From positions 9,912,001-9,976,000 of the forward strand of contig NC_056412.1 in NCBI RefSeq assembly GCF_905147365.1: a stretch of 64,000 nucleotides of DNA. The letters run 5' to 3'. Every line of letters begins with the position of its first letter. Position 1 is the first letter of the stretch. The position numbers were made by a program, and so were the translations under genes. The DNA comes from Aricia agestis. Lineage: Eukaryota > Arthropoda > Insecta > Lepidoptera > Lycaenidae. This document shows, piece by piece, positions 41,674-53,300 of this stretch. The notes under the pieces were generated by a model. The model made no database searches, had not been told where the DNA came from, and saw nothing but the letters and a program-made list of their open reading frames with translations.

Positions 41674-44547
41674 ATGGGTGCCAACTTCCTAAACATTTAT
41701 TATCAAAATGTACGCGGGCTTAGAACTAAGTGCGCGGACCTAAGGCTCAATATTCTCTGCCACGACTACGACATTATCGTTCTGACGGAGAGCTGGCTGC
41801 ACAACGACATATTCGACGCGGAGCTGTGCGACGACCGGTACGACGTGTTTCGCGCGGACCGCGACGCCGCCGCTAGCGGCAAGCGCACGGGCGGCGGCGT
41901 CGCGGTGCTGGTGCGGCGCACGCTCGGGGCCGTGCCGCGCGACGTGGCCGCGCGCCCGCACGCCGAGCTGTTGTGGCTCACCATGCCGGCGCGCGCCTGC
42001 GCCGCCGCGCGCGACCTGCACCTCCTCGCCGTCTATGCTCCCCCGAACCCTCGCGTCCTACCGGCCGAGTTGGAAGCGATCGACGCGATTATCGGCAGCG
42101 CTTTAGCTCTCCATCCGAACGATTACTACATTTTTATCGGTGATTTAAACCTCCCGTTCTTGTCTTGGGACTTAAACGGATACACGGTTTTTAAAAAGAG
42201 GCCCCGTCGAAGTCCAGGACCACGGAATTAAACTCATGGAATCGCTAACCTTCCACGGATTTCATCAATACAACCTGCTAAAAAATCACTGTGGCAACAC
42301 GCTCGATCTCGTCTTTTGCAACCTGCCGTTATCGGTGAGCCCGGTCTCCGCGCCTCTCCTGCCCGAGGACCGCGCGCACCCGTCGTTCGCCTTCACCGTG
42401 CTAGACCTGAGCGTTCCTAAGTTACGCGAGGCCATAATAAAAAGTTTAACTTTAGAAAAGCTCCCTACCCCGTATTAAATGATCTTTTTGAAAAACAAGA
42501 CTGGAGTACCTTGCTGTCTGCTAAAACAGTCGACGATTCTATAGATATATTTTATGAGACCATAAACGCTTGCATCGCATCACACGTCCCTATTATTAAT
42601 ACCTTCGGGCGACGCACGTACCCCAACTGGTACTCCCCAGCGCTCATTAATATCATTAAAGAGAAGAGTAGGGCACACAAACGCTGGAAGAAGTTCAGTA
42701 ATAACTTGGATTACGACGAATTCGCACTTTTGAGGTCCCGTGAACGTCGTATACAAAAAGAATATTTTAATAAATTTACATCCGACTGTGAAAAAAATTT
42801 GAAAACTGACCCTAAGACATTCTGGACGTATGTAAAGGCCCTACGCGGTGGCTCAGCGTACCCTAAAAAGCTAGTGCTCGATGGAGTAGAATACACTGAA
42901 GGCAGGGACATGTGTGACGCCTTTAATACTTTCTTTAAGAGCGTTTTCGGCGAGCCTAGTAATGTTACTCCTGATAGATCATTAAATTTCAATTCTGATG
43001 TAGTGTCTAACATTCAAGTATCGACCTCGAGTGTCGAAGGTATTTTACGAAATCTAAATATAAAAAAAGGCCCTGGCAGTGATATGCTCCCATCTCTATT
43101 TTGGGTACGCTGCTCTAAATCTCTAGCTACTCCATTGACCATCTTGATAAATCGATCGCTGCGTGATGGTGTGTTCCCACAGAAATGGAAGGTAGCCCAT
43201 ATCGTTCCAATACATAAAAAAGGTTCTCGTATGGACGTTAAGAATTACAGGGGCATCTCTATTTTAAACACGGCTGCTAAAGTAATGGAGAAAGTAGTAC
43301 TCAATTTTATTTATCCGACACTTCACCGATCGATCCCCTACCAACAGCACGGTTTCCTTAGGCATCGCTCGACGACTACTAATCTAGCCTGTTTCACTTC
43401 CTTTATTTTAGAGAATATGGAACGCGGTGGACAAATAGATATTATCTACACAGACTTCGAAAAAGCGTTCGACCGGGTAGACCACCTCATTCTTCTAAAA
43501 AAGCTCCAGGAGCTAGGTATCCACGGGGATTTGCTTCGGTGGATGGAATCTTACCTATCGAATCGATCCCAGGCTGTCGTAATGGGCGGTTATCGCTCAG
43601 ACTATATCGAGATGCCCACTGGAGTTCCACAGGGCTCACACCTGGGACCATTGCTGTACAACGCCTATTTGTACGATATTGGTTCGTGCCTCCAACATAT
43701 TTTGTACTATCTCATGTATGCGGATGACAAAAAAATCTTTTGCAAGATTAATTCGATCCAGGACTGTTTACAGCTCCAAGCAGGCCTTGACAGCTTGTTC
43801 AATTATTATACTCGCAATAATATCACTGTCAATTCTACTAAATGCGAATGTATTACATTCACTCGGAAACCAAAGCCCATAACCCATAATTATTACATGA
43901 ATGGTATATTAATTCAAAGAAAACGTATCGTTAAGGACCTCGGTGTATATCTGGACAGTAAACTGACTTTTTCGGACCATGTTGAAAACGTAATTTGTAA
44001 AGCTTACAAGAATATGGGCTTTGTTTTTCGGACGTGTAAGTCATTCTTAAGCATCTCATCACTTAAAATCGTTTATTCCGCATACGTGAGGAGCGTTCTG
44101 GAGTACAATAGTCCGATATGGTCCCCTCATTACATCATATATAAAAGTCGCCTGGAACGCATTCAGAAAAAAATTATAACTTACCTGACTTACCGCTGTG
44201 GTAAAAGATTTGATTCCTACGCCGAGAGCTGCGCTGAGTTTGATCTCTTGCCCCTGGAGCAGAGACGTACTGTTTTTGACTTATGTTTACTGTACGACAT
44301 CGCTAATAGTAAAATAGATTGCCCTGATCTCGTGTCACAACTTACCTTCCGCACGCCGAAATTCCGCACTAGAAACACCCCCCTACTGCACATACCTGCA
44401 TCAAACACTAGTTATGGACAGAACTCTGTTATATCACGTATAAGTCGCTCATACACAAAAAATTTTAATTCTGTAGACCTATTTGCTTACAATACTAAAA
44501 CGAAATTCAAGAGTGAAGTTATAAAAATATTAAAAGATGATACTTAA
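41674..44547 (+). pseudogene. LINE ORF2: AP-endonuclease plus reverse transcriptase, two frameshifts
   Basis: 41674-42231 holds the endonuclease start (YQNVRGLRTK, VLTESWL, FIGDLNLPF: conserved N, E and D-x-N). 42236-42478 continues it in the next frame (GNTLDLVFCN, and D-x-x-H in EDRAHPSF). 42511-44547 (678 codons) is the reverse transcriptase: PIHKKG, FEKAFDRVDH (residues 316-325), GVPQGSHLGPLLYN (371-384) and the catalytic YADD (403-406). The first break is a one-base surplus in the C run at 42202-42205; the second lies in the A/T run near 42436-42448 and restores the original frame. No other stops are seen, so the copy is young but probably not translatable as one protein. Confidence 0.88.
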
Positions 44548-45009
44548 TTAAAGAAAAAAAAAAAAAAAAGAGGAATGAATTTGCATAAACATGTTGTATG
44601 TACAAACCTTACATGCGGTACCCTAGTGGTATTTTTCACTGATCCCAAGACTTCGTGTCGTAGGGCTAGGGTGCCGCACATGCACACACACATACACACT
44701 TACTTGCACACAAACACACACACACATACATTATATTAATATAATTAATTAGCTAAGACAAAAATATTTTACATTTTATTAAAACCACAATACTGGGAGT
44801 TGACTAGCTTATTAAATAGTAACCATGTCAAGACCTTATTGTGTCGATAATAACGATGACGGTCTTCTAATTTTTAATGAAATAGTTTTTATTATAATGT
44901 TAAATACATAGCACTACAATTTGACAAACAATGTAATACCTGTTACTGGCCATACTAAGTGTCACATGTTTAGTGTTAAGCTCCAAATTGTAATACGCTG
45001 TTGGTATTC

Positions 45010-45015
45010 AATAAA
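45010..45015 (+). terminator. poly(A) signal of the LINE
   Basis: AATAAA inside TTCAATAAAGAAAATAAAATAAA immediately before the 3' target duplication; it may double as the element's 3' tail repeat. Confidence 0.5.
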
Positions 45016-45105
45016 GAAAATAAAATAAAAAATAAAAACTAAAAATCGGGAGAAATAGGGAGATTGCTGCTTAAATAAATCAAATTATAACACGTGTTAA
45101 AGTTA

Positions 45106-45308
45106 TTAATCATTAGCCTCCTTCTTGCAGCTTAGACAATAGGCGTAGTTTGCATCTTTAATATTACTGCTTACCTGTAACCACCCAGCAAACTCCGGGC
45201 GTGTTTCCCACTCTTTTTTTGTATTTTTGTAGTATATCTTTTTCTTTTTGTTTCGAACGTTCCACTACAAGTGGTTGGAAAATCACTGTCTGGGTCTGAA
45301 CTAGACAT
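45106..45308 (-). pseudogene. BED/TTF-like zinc-finger start of a hAT-type transposase
   Basis: On the minus strand a frame opens MSSSDPDSDFPTTCSG, then KRKRYTTK, and after an A run (one base out of frame) continues EWETRPEFAGWLQ, then NYAYCLSCKKEAND-stop. The layout (acidic/Ser start, K-EWE--PEF-GWL, then Y-C--C) fits the N-terminal zinc finger of DUF4371/hAT-type transposases. The segment is cut off within 40 bases of the LINE's 3' target duplication. It is a relic or the first exon of a domesticated gene; a single frameshift favours relic. Confidence 0.5.
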
Positions 45309-46045
45309 TTGATTTGCGTTAATACAATATGGGAAGTTACGTACTTATCGGACGAATGATTAGAAAATGAAAAATTGATAAATGAAAATTGACAATTTGA
45401 AACCTGTCGCATTCATATCGACGTATTTAAAAAATATATTCCCCTACAATAATATTCAACTTTAGTGAGTATGAATTACAGCCTAAATTTGCTTGTTTAT
45501 TGAAAGGGCAATCTAATGCCTTGCCCCTTGGGGAATAACCCTAACTTGGGGGATAAAATAATAATAATAAAAATGTTAAATTTGGTGTTACGAACTACAA
45601 AATGAATATAAATTAAGTTTAATGTTCTAAGATTGAGTAAATCGGGAGATTATACCCTAAAATCGTTTTATCGGTATTTGTTTGCCAAAATCGGGAGATC
45701 TACCGATAAATCGGTAACTTTTACAACACTGATAATAAAACATCATTGGTGATAACTGTAGTAGTTCTATAATTACTCTGAATGAGGAAGTAGATGACTG
45801 ATTTCTTTTTTTTTTTTTCATGTAGGTAAGTAAGCTATAACAACCTCTCTTTAAATTCATCAGTAATTTTTTTCCTTCATAGGCAAGAAAATTTTTCAAA
45901 AATATAAAATTAACGTACACGGTAAGTTTTCAAGGTTGATTTTGCATCTGCCGTGAAGAAAGTCGATAGCAAAAATATTTATTATTTAACACAGGGTTTT
46001 TTTTAATTTTATCCAAAGTCCCCTTTTTAAATAAATAATACTTAA
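45309..46045. other. no gene seen
   Basis: AT-rich. Phrases AAATCGGGAGATTATACCCT and AAAATCGGGAGATCTACCGA near 45640-45700 resemble the DNA around the LINE insertion (AAATCGGGAGAAATAGGGAG), suggesting an old local repeat. Confidence 0.4.
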
Positions 46046-46350
46046 GGTGGTTCGTTTCCCATCCAAAAAAACAATCGACATTAATAATTAGCTAATTTCA
46101 TACTACTACTACCTACATAAATTTATATGCACATCTATTTATTTTGCAATACCATTCCCGCGAAATATATTTAAAATACTTTATTTCACACATAAGTCAC
46201 ATTTTTATTGTTTTTTTTTTTATAAAAAGTGACATTTGTGGCTTATATTATGTCACTTTAATAGATGTGCATATAAATTTATGTAGTACCTAATAGTATG
46301 AAATTAGCTAATTAATGTCGATTGTTTTTTTGTATGGGAAACGAACCACC
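46046..46350. mobile_element. 305-bp foldback MITE flanked by TTAA
   Basis: GGTGGTTCGTTTCCCAT at the left and ATGGGAAACGAACCACC at the right are exact inverses, with arms extending about 95 bases (AATTAGCTAATTTCATACTA, AAATTTATATGCACATCTAT). TTAA stands on both sides (46042-46045 and 46351-46354), as with piggyBac-type insertion. Confidence 0.88.
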
Positions 46351-46430
46351 TTAAACAAAATTTTGGTAGCTTACTTAGTTTCATTAAAAATGTATACTTA
46401 TCTACAAAGTTCGGGACAAAATGACCCGAA

Positions 46431-46471
46431 GTGTCCATGTAATTATTTTCACGTCATTGACGCCGGGTTAA
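46431..46471 (+). mobile_element. piggyBac-like right-terminus fragment
   Basis: CACGTCATTGACGCCGGG directly before TTAA (46468-46471); the reverse complement of the left terminus at 37949 shows the same CCCGGCGTCAATGACG-like arrangement. No body remains. Confidence 0.45.
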
Positions 46472-46649
46472 AATTATTATTTCTTACTTGCTCCAATGAA
46501 CCGTCAACTCCATATTGTCAGATAAGAATGGTGATATAATCATTTGCATACTTAATCTACCTTTGATGCTTAGCGGCTAGTGCGTTTTCTCATCATCACT
46601 ACTTACATAATAACTCGCTATGCTGCGAGTGCTATTTTGGTGCAAAAAC

Positions 46650-46940
46650 CGCGAATTTTTAGTGCTCCTCAAAATTTGCGATAAATGCCAAAGAGAATAT
46701 AATCACTATGATAAATGCGAATATTGCTAACTTGTTGCTAACTTTACGTCAAGCCAGAGACCAGCCATACATTTAATTCGTCTATGGTCAAGCTAACAGT
46801 GTACATAACCAAAAACCTTAATAACGATGATATAGCTTCGTGATAAATACTTAGCTAATAATTATAGTGCTCATTAAGTGCTCTTTCAGTGCACAAAATA
46901 TTTCGAATTTAGTGCTCCTCAAAATTTGCGATAAAGGTCT
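46650..46940 (+). repeat. direct repeat upstream of QARS
   Basis: TAGTGCTCCTCAAAATTTGC + GATAAA occurs at 46661 and again at 46911, 250 bases apart; the second copy ends about 265 bases before the QARS start codon. Confidence 0.8.
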
Positions 46941-47200
46941 TCCCGCCATTTTCTCGACCCTGGCTATGGTTCCATAGCCGTAGTGCCATAATAAAAAAAT
47001 GACATTGACAAATGAGTAATGACAGCTGATAGTTGACAGTTGACACTTGTTTGATGTTCCATGATGGTTTCATGATGTACGGTACCTACGTCCAATATTT
47101 AATTTTATAACCTCAATCTCAACATATTTTAATGCCGATTTTTTTACAATTTTTACTAAAATTTCCTATATTGCAAGAGAAAATAACCCTTATAGTTAAA

Positions 47201-47317
47201 ATGTCGTCGGAGGAAATTTTAGAAAAGTTCAAATCAATAGGTCTGAATGAACAAAAAGCAAAGGAGACCTTAAGAAATTCAAATGTTACTAAATTTCTGT
47301 TGGATTCTATAAATGCA
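47201..47317 (+). CDS. QARS1: QARS exon 1
   Basis: Residues 1-39, MSSEEILEKFKSIGLNEQKA onward; start of the first N-terminal domain. Phase 0 donor GCA|GTAAGT. Confidence 0.95.
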
Positions 47318-50300
47318 GTAAGTATTGTGGATTATTAAGATAAAATATATTAATTTCGTACTATCGTCCGATATGAATCTCGTCCTTTAAGTAATTATTA
47401 ACTCCGTCATTCATTATTTTACAGGTAGACATCAACAATATACCAAACGGTGCTAGATTACTATTGTACCATCTGGCCACTAAAATCAAACCACAAATAT
47501 CCAATAAGATTCCATTTGTTGCCAAATATATTGCTGATGGCAAGCTTGATTCGACATTGAGAGTAGATGCGGCTTTGGAATATCTTCTCAGCCATGTTAG
47601 TGAGCAAAATGTAGATGCTGGTGAATTTGAGAAGTCATGTGGAGTGGGGGTTGTTGTGACCCCAGAGCAGGTGGAGCAGGCAGTAGAAAAACACATGGCT
47701 AAATATAAACAGGAATTGATTGAAAAAAGATATCGCTTCAATTCTGGTATTATAATGCAAGCTGTGAGAGCAGATTTAAAATGGGCAGACGGAAAAGCTA
47801 TCAAAAATGAAGTTGATGTTCAGGTTATTATGTATACATCTATACATATAAATAAAATTGGAGTGTCTGTTTGTAATGCAGTGTAAACTCTATATAACGA
47901 CACTGAAGGGACCGTGCATTTTATGACGTTATATTATGGAGTTGTTGTTAAATGGCGGGAAGAAAAATCAATACTCTTTCGTCATTATACAGTGATTTTC
48001 TTTTACTAACCTATTTACAGTTTGAAAGTTTATGTATAACTGAGAATATTATGATAACGAAATACGAATAGAATATATTAATAATCCATGACTCCTTATT
48101 ATTAGTTAGGGACTAGGGTCTAAAACAGCCTACACATGCACTCAATCTCAATTTGTAAACAAAGGACTAATTTCTTAGAAAGTTCTGTATGCATGATGCG
48201 GAAAATCGAGATTATTGCGGGCTAGGAGTTATCCAAATGCAACAAAAAAACGTACACAGCTGCGCAGTTTTTACTAATTTTAGTAATTTAAAAGGTACTT
48301 TCTATTGTTCAATTGTTGTAAAGCTGACGTTATTGAGAGTGGGTGTGATGCTATGTAGAGTGTATCATTGTATGGTAGGCAAGCTAAACCAACCAAAGTC
48401 AATTGATTTCGACGCTTTAGAGAGTTTGTCGTTAAATAGAGTGACATTACATGGAGTTTACACTATTGAAAGAACTGTTTTTTACTACATGCATATTAAT
48501 GTACATACGGTACATATAGCAAAATAGCACTTTTTACAATTTTTGTCTGTCTGTATGTTCCGGCTAATCTCTGAAATGGCTGGGGCAATTTTAACAGGAC
48601 TTTTTTGGCAGATAGCGGATATAAAAGGAGTAACATAGGCTACCTTTTAACCGACTTTTAATAAAGGAGGAGGATATATTTTAATTTTTTATATTTGTTC
48701 ATACATATTTTGTAATATCAACTTTGTAGCTAGCGCGATGCTTGAGATATATCAGCCTGCAGACATAATACTACAATATTATTCGCAGACAAAGTCGCGG
48801 GCAACAGCTAGTTTTTATATAAAATATATATTTTTTATTTATTATTTTTCAATTTTACTATAACTACTATTAATTCATAAAGTCCCCAGCGGCCACATCT
48901 AGCCGCAATAACAATAGATAAGCTATTGTGGCTCTTTTCCGCGATTGATAGGTTAAGACTGGGTTGCACCAGAGGCGTGGGTAAAGTTAAAGTTAAATAT
49001 GGCGTCCAAACACCCATATTCTCATACGACATCTGTCAATTTTTCCGGTTATAGTTAAGGTTAAAGTTAAAGTTAGTTGGTGCAACCCAGTCTAAACTAA
49101 TAAAGTATATTACATTTTATGAAAATTTAACTTGCACATAAATTATAATATTATATTTTTTGTAAATACTTATAAAAAATAAAAAGTGATTCCAGGGAAA
49201 AGAAAAAAAATGTGTATCATAGAGTTATTTCCATTAAGTACACAAATAATATTTTTTTGCTTCATATCAAAGTTCAATAAATTATATTGAATACATATTT
49301 TTTATTATAATTACAGATTTTGGATTTACTAGGACCCAAAACTGAGGCAGATCTTGCACCAGTTCCTAAGACAGACAAAAAGGCTAAAACTAATGATGGA
49401 GCTAAAAAACCTAAAAAAGAGGAGACACAAAGTATGTGTTCAATATTATAATTCTTTTTTGTAAATTCCATTTCTTTGTTTTTTTTTTATGGGAGTAGAC
49501 TACAGCAGTTATTATGAAAACGTAATGATCTGGCTCTGACACAAATAACTTTTTTGAATAAAGAATTTTTTTACAGAAAGTACAGAAAATGAAGCGACAG
49601 AAGTCTCAGGGGAGCATTCTCTGCCAGAAATTCTGAAGAAATTGCCTTTCCACGCACCTGGAGAGAATTACAAAAGTGATGGATATGTTGTTACTCCCAA
49701 TACGAAAAAGCTGTTAGAGGAACATCTTAAAATTACTTCAGGAAAAGTAAGAACAAGGTTTCCCCCTGAACCCAACGGCATTCTCCACATCGGACATGCA
49801 AAAGCAATAAACATCAATTTTGGTTATGCTGCAGCTCATGACGGCATTTGCTTTTTGAGATACGATGACACTAATCCTGAAAAGGAAGAAGAAAAGTTCT
49901 TTATTGGTATCAAAGATATGGTTGAATGGCTCGGTAAGTTTTAGTGTCATCTTTTTTTATTTTAAATTTATGGTTGTATCCTATTTAAAATTCCTTGTTC
50001 AAAATATATATTTTGTAAGGCTAATTGTGGCGGTACCCATAATTCGCCTAACATTCCTGCATCGCACGATCAAAGTTTTCTCAATACGTCGGTATATATA
50101 TGACAGCTGAAATGTATCATGTGGGTTCCAGCCTGACTGAGCATAACACCTCGCTCGGTCAGAAGATCTTCCTTTGTAGCCCAACGCATTATCTCACAAG
50201 TTCAAGAAACTTACATTTAAATTTAACATTGTCCAAGCTTGTCAAGAAAAAAGAATATTATAAATCGTGATCTGGTAAGAACTTTTATATTACTTATTAT

Positions 50301-53300
50301 GATTTCAGGATACAAACCTTACAAAATTACTCATTCATCGGATTACTTTGACCAGTTGTATGAATGGGCAGTCAAATTAATTAAAAAGGACTTGGCGTAT
50401 GTCTGCCATCAGAAGTCAGAAGAAATAAAAGGTTTTAATCCTCCCCCCTCACCGTGGAGGAATAGGCCTATTGAAGAGAGTTTGCAATTATTTGAGGTAT
50501 CATTTTGAAATTATTTTTTTACTTTAAAAAAAAATAACAAAGCCAAGCCTATCTTACACATCGGACAATAACAAAATACGAGACAAAATTGTGCACCTTT
50601 CTATTAGAGGCTTAAAATATTGCTAATTTTTTTTTAGATAAACCATTTATGCCATTTCAATTTTCAAATGATGTAAACTACTATCTATAATTTGCTGTAC
50701 TTCAATGTGGTATTTATTTTTCTATTATCTCATTATAGGATATGAAAAATGGAAAAATTGATGAAGGGGAAGCGACTCTTCGAATGAAGATAACTTTAGA
50801 GGAAGGTAAACAAGACCCTGTGGCGTACAGGATAAAGTTCAAACCGCATCACCGCACCGGCAACAAATGGTGTATATACCCCACATACGACTATACCCAC
50901 TGCCTCTGCGACAGTATCGAGCATATCACTCACTCGTTGTGCACAAAGGAGTTCCAATCGAGAAGGTATGTTGCTTTCCAAGTTAAACCAAAAAACTTTT
51001 AGAATTTTTTGTCCCTTTTATTATATAATGTGAATATCTTTTTTACGTGTTTAGAAATTTTAGACGAAGGTAAACAAGCATAGTTAGCATTTCAATGAAG
51101 CAGGCCATGCATTTGCCGAGACACTAGTCTGTATGGACTTCTCAAGTTCTCACTTATGACCCAGCTCTTAAAATATAAAGATTTTTCTTTTACTTTATAA
51201 AAGAAAAAATAATGTATGTATTATGGAATGTAATTTAAAATGTTATAGATTTTAATGGACAAACACAGTGCATCTTAGATAGTACTTACTGTTAGTAAAT
51301 GAAATATTGATAAATGATAAGCAACAAAAATTTTATTTACAGATCTTCGTACTACTGGTTGTGCAATGCACTGGATATTTACTGTCCTGTACAGTGGGAA
51401 TATGGGAGACTGAATCTAAATTACACTGTTGTGTCCAAGAGGAAGATAGCTAAACTTATTGATGAAGGCATTGTAAACGGTATGATGTGATTACTTATTA
51501 TATGCTCAATAGAGGTTTTACAGTTTGGTAATTACCAGTTACCAAACTATGTATTATCAATTTATTAATAATATTTAGAGACGGAGAGCTGACGACCAAA
51601 TTGATCATGTGGCTTCAGCTGTATTTAAACTCCGATAGCTACTTCCCTAATGAACCTTTTCTAATATAATCTGCGTGCTGGCAGGCCATGGGTGGTGGGT
51701 GTAGGTGTTATGGAGTGGGTAATAAATAAAAAAAATATAGGTTCAGCGACTTTATTTTTTTTCCAAACAGATGCTCTGCGGGGCTAATTTGCTGAATTGA
51801 TTGAGAGGAATTGCTAAATGGTCACATTTAGCAATTCCTCTCAATCAATTCAGCAAATGAATTGTCAAAACTGTCAAACTGACAAATGTCAAATTAGTAC
51901 GAATCAGGGATGTTGCGAATATCCGCATCCGCAAATGCGGAGCATCCGCATAGTTTTGGACATCCACATCTGCATCCGCATCCGCATTAAATCAATGCGG
52001 ATTTTTATGCGGATGCGAATGTCATACGAGTTGCGATAAGAAAAAAAAAGCAGCGGGGTCTGTGAATGGCGCGTACCGTTTGCGAGTTACAAATGACCAA
52101 TGAAAGCGAAAAAGCCGACCTAATGCCTATCGGCCACGCACAATAGAGGGTTCCGTAGTACCGCCAATTTTTGATAAGTTTTGTATCATCAATGAATGTA
52201 CAATTATAACACACACCACACACTTTTTTGAAATCATTGTATGGGAAAATTCATGACGTCCCGTCATCGAACATCAAAATTATTATAATTTTTCAGCGTT
52301 GCTACTTTTAAATATATCTCTACATCACACAAGTTCCACATAATTACCGTAGATTATCATCGTTCTATAATGTTACGACCTGTAGTAATTAAGGCTCGGC
52401 GCACTGTCGTATATGCGCACCCTCGCCCGCTTCTGCTTTGGTAAGCCTATCTACCTACCCTATTATATTATGGTGTACTTTAATATTTTCAGACTGGGAT
52501 GACCCGCGTCTGTTCACGTTGTCGGCGCTGCGTCGTCGCGGCGTGCCGGCAGCGGCGGTGAACGCGTTCTGCGGCGCGCTGGGCGTGACCGGCGCGCTCG
52601 CCACCGCCCACCCCGCCGCGCTCGACGCCGCCACACGCGACGTGCTCAACACCACCGCGCCCAGGTATCTCAGTATCTGTCGCACTATCTGTCTCTACTA
52701 TACACGGCACTCTCTACAATGACATGCAAGATACGAATAAGTTAAGGAAAAAGGCGCGCGAAACCACATTAAGCAATACTACTAATACATCTGCGACGCA
52801 GATTTCCGTGAAAAGAAAATTTATTAAAGAAAGTTATGGCAACATTTACAGAATTACAGCCTACGTTAAAATCTTACAGTAAAAATTCCATTTCTACAAA
52901 CAATTACGACCGAATTTACGACTGGCTCAGTGGTGAGCGCTTTGGTAGCTCAAGCCGGGGGTCGCGGGTTCGAATCCCGCCGACGGAACGAAAAAGTTTT
53001 CAAAGTTCCTGGGTCATGGATGTATATTAAATATGTGTATCATATAATAAAAATCTTAAATATATGTATAGTATAAAAGTATTAAATATATTTCCGTTGT
53101 CTGGTACCTGTAACACAAGTCCTTCAGGTACTTACCACGGGGCCAGACTGACGTGGTGTGAAGCGTCCATAGATATTATATTAATTCCAAGCGACCTTGC
53201 CCTCTAATGTGAAGAATTTTTATGGCCTTTTTTATTTTATTAATATTACTCAAATTCTTTTGTTTTTCTTACAAGACTTAATGTTTTCTCAGTTTACTTG

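Larger units (their letters stand above)
39485..45037 (+). mobile_element. nearly complete non-LTR retrotransposon (Jockey/CR1-like group)
   Basis: A 5.55-kb element with ORF1 (39721-40731) and a frameshifted ORF2 (41674-44547), an A-rich tail (AATAAAGAAAATAAAATAAA) and a 31-base target duplication beginning ACTAAAAATCG and ending GGGAGATTGCT (39454-39484 and 45038-45068; one mismatch). EN plus RT with no RNase H or LTR fits the Jockey/CR1 group; the exact clade is not determined. The long, nearly intact duplication indicates a recent insertion. The 5' boundary is uncertain by about 70 bases because of the duplicated filler. Confidence 0.92.

Noticed and set aside
41740..42021. Arg/His/Ala-rich minus-strand frames
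   Set aside because: Shadows of the GC-rich LINE endonuclease segment.
47132..47200. Upstream in-frame start giving QARS 23 extra residues
   Set aside because: The extension is hydrophobic and unlike family N-termini; MSSEEILEKF fits cytoplasmic QARS. A mitochondrial leader is conceivable but unsupported.
52455..52710. Minus-strand frames of 73-76 codons over QARS exon 8
   Set aside because: Antisense shadows of a GC-rich coding exon.
52919..52995. Possible tRNA gene in a QARS intron
   Set aside because: Same reasoning: tRNA-like head of SINE family B, repeated at 33665 and 36085.
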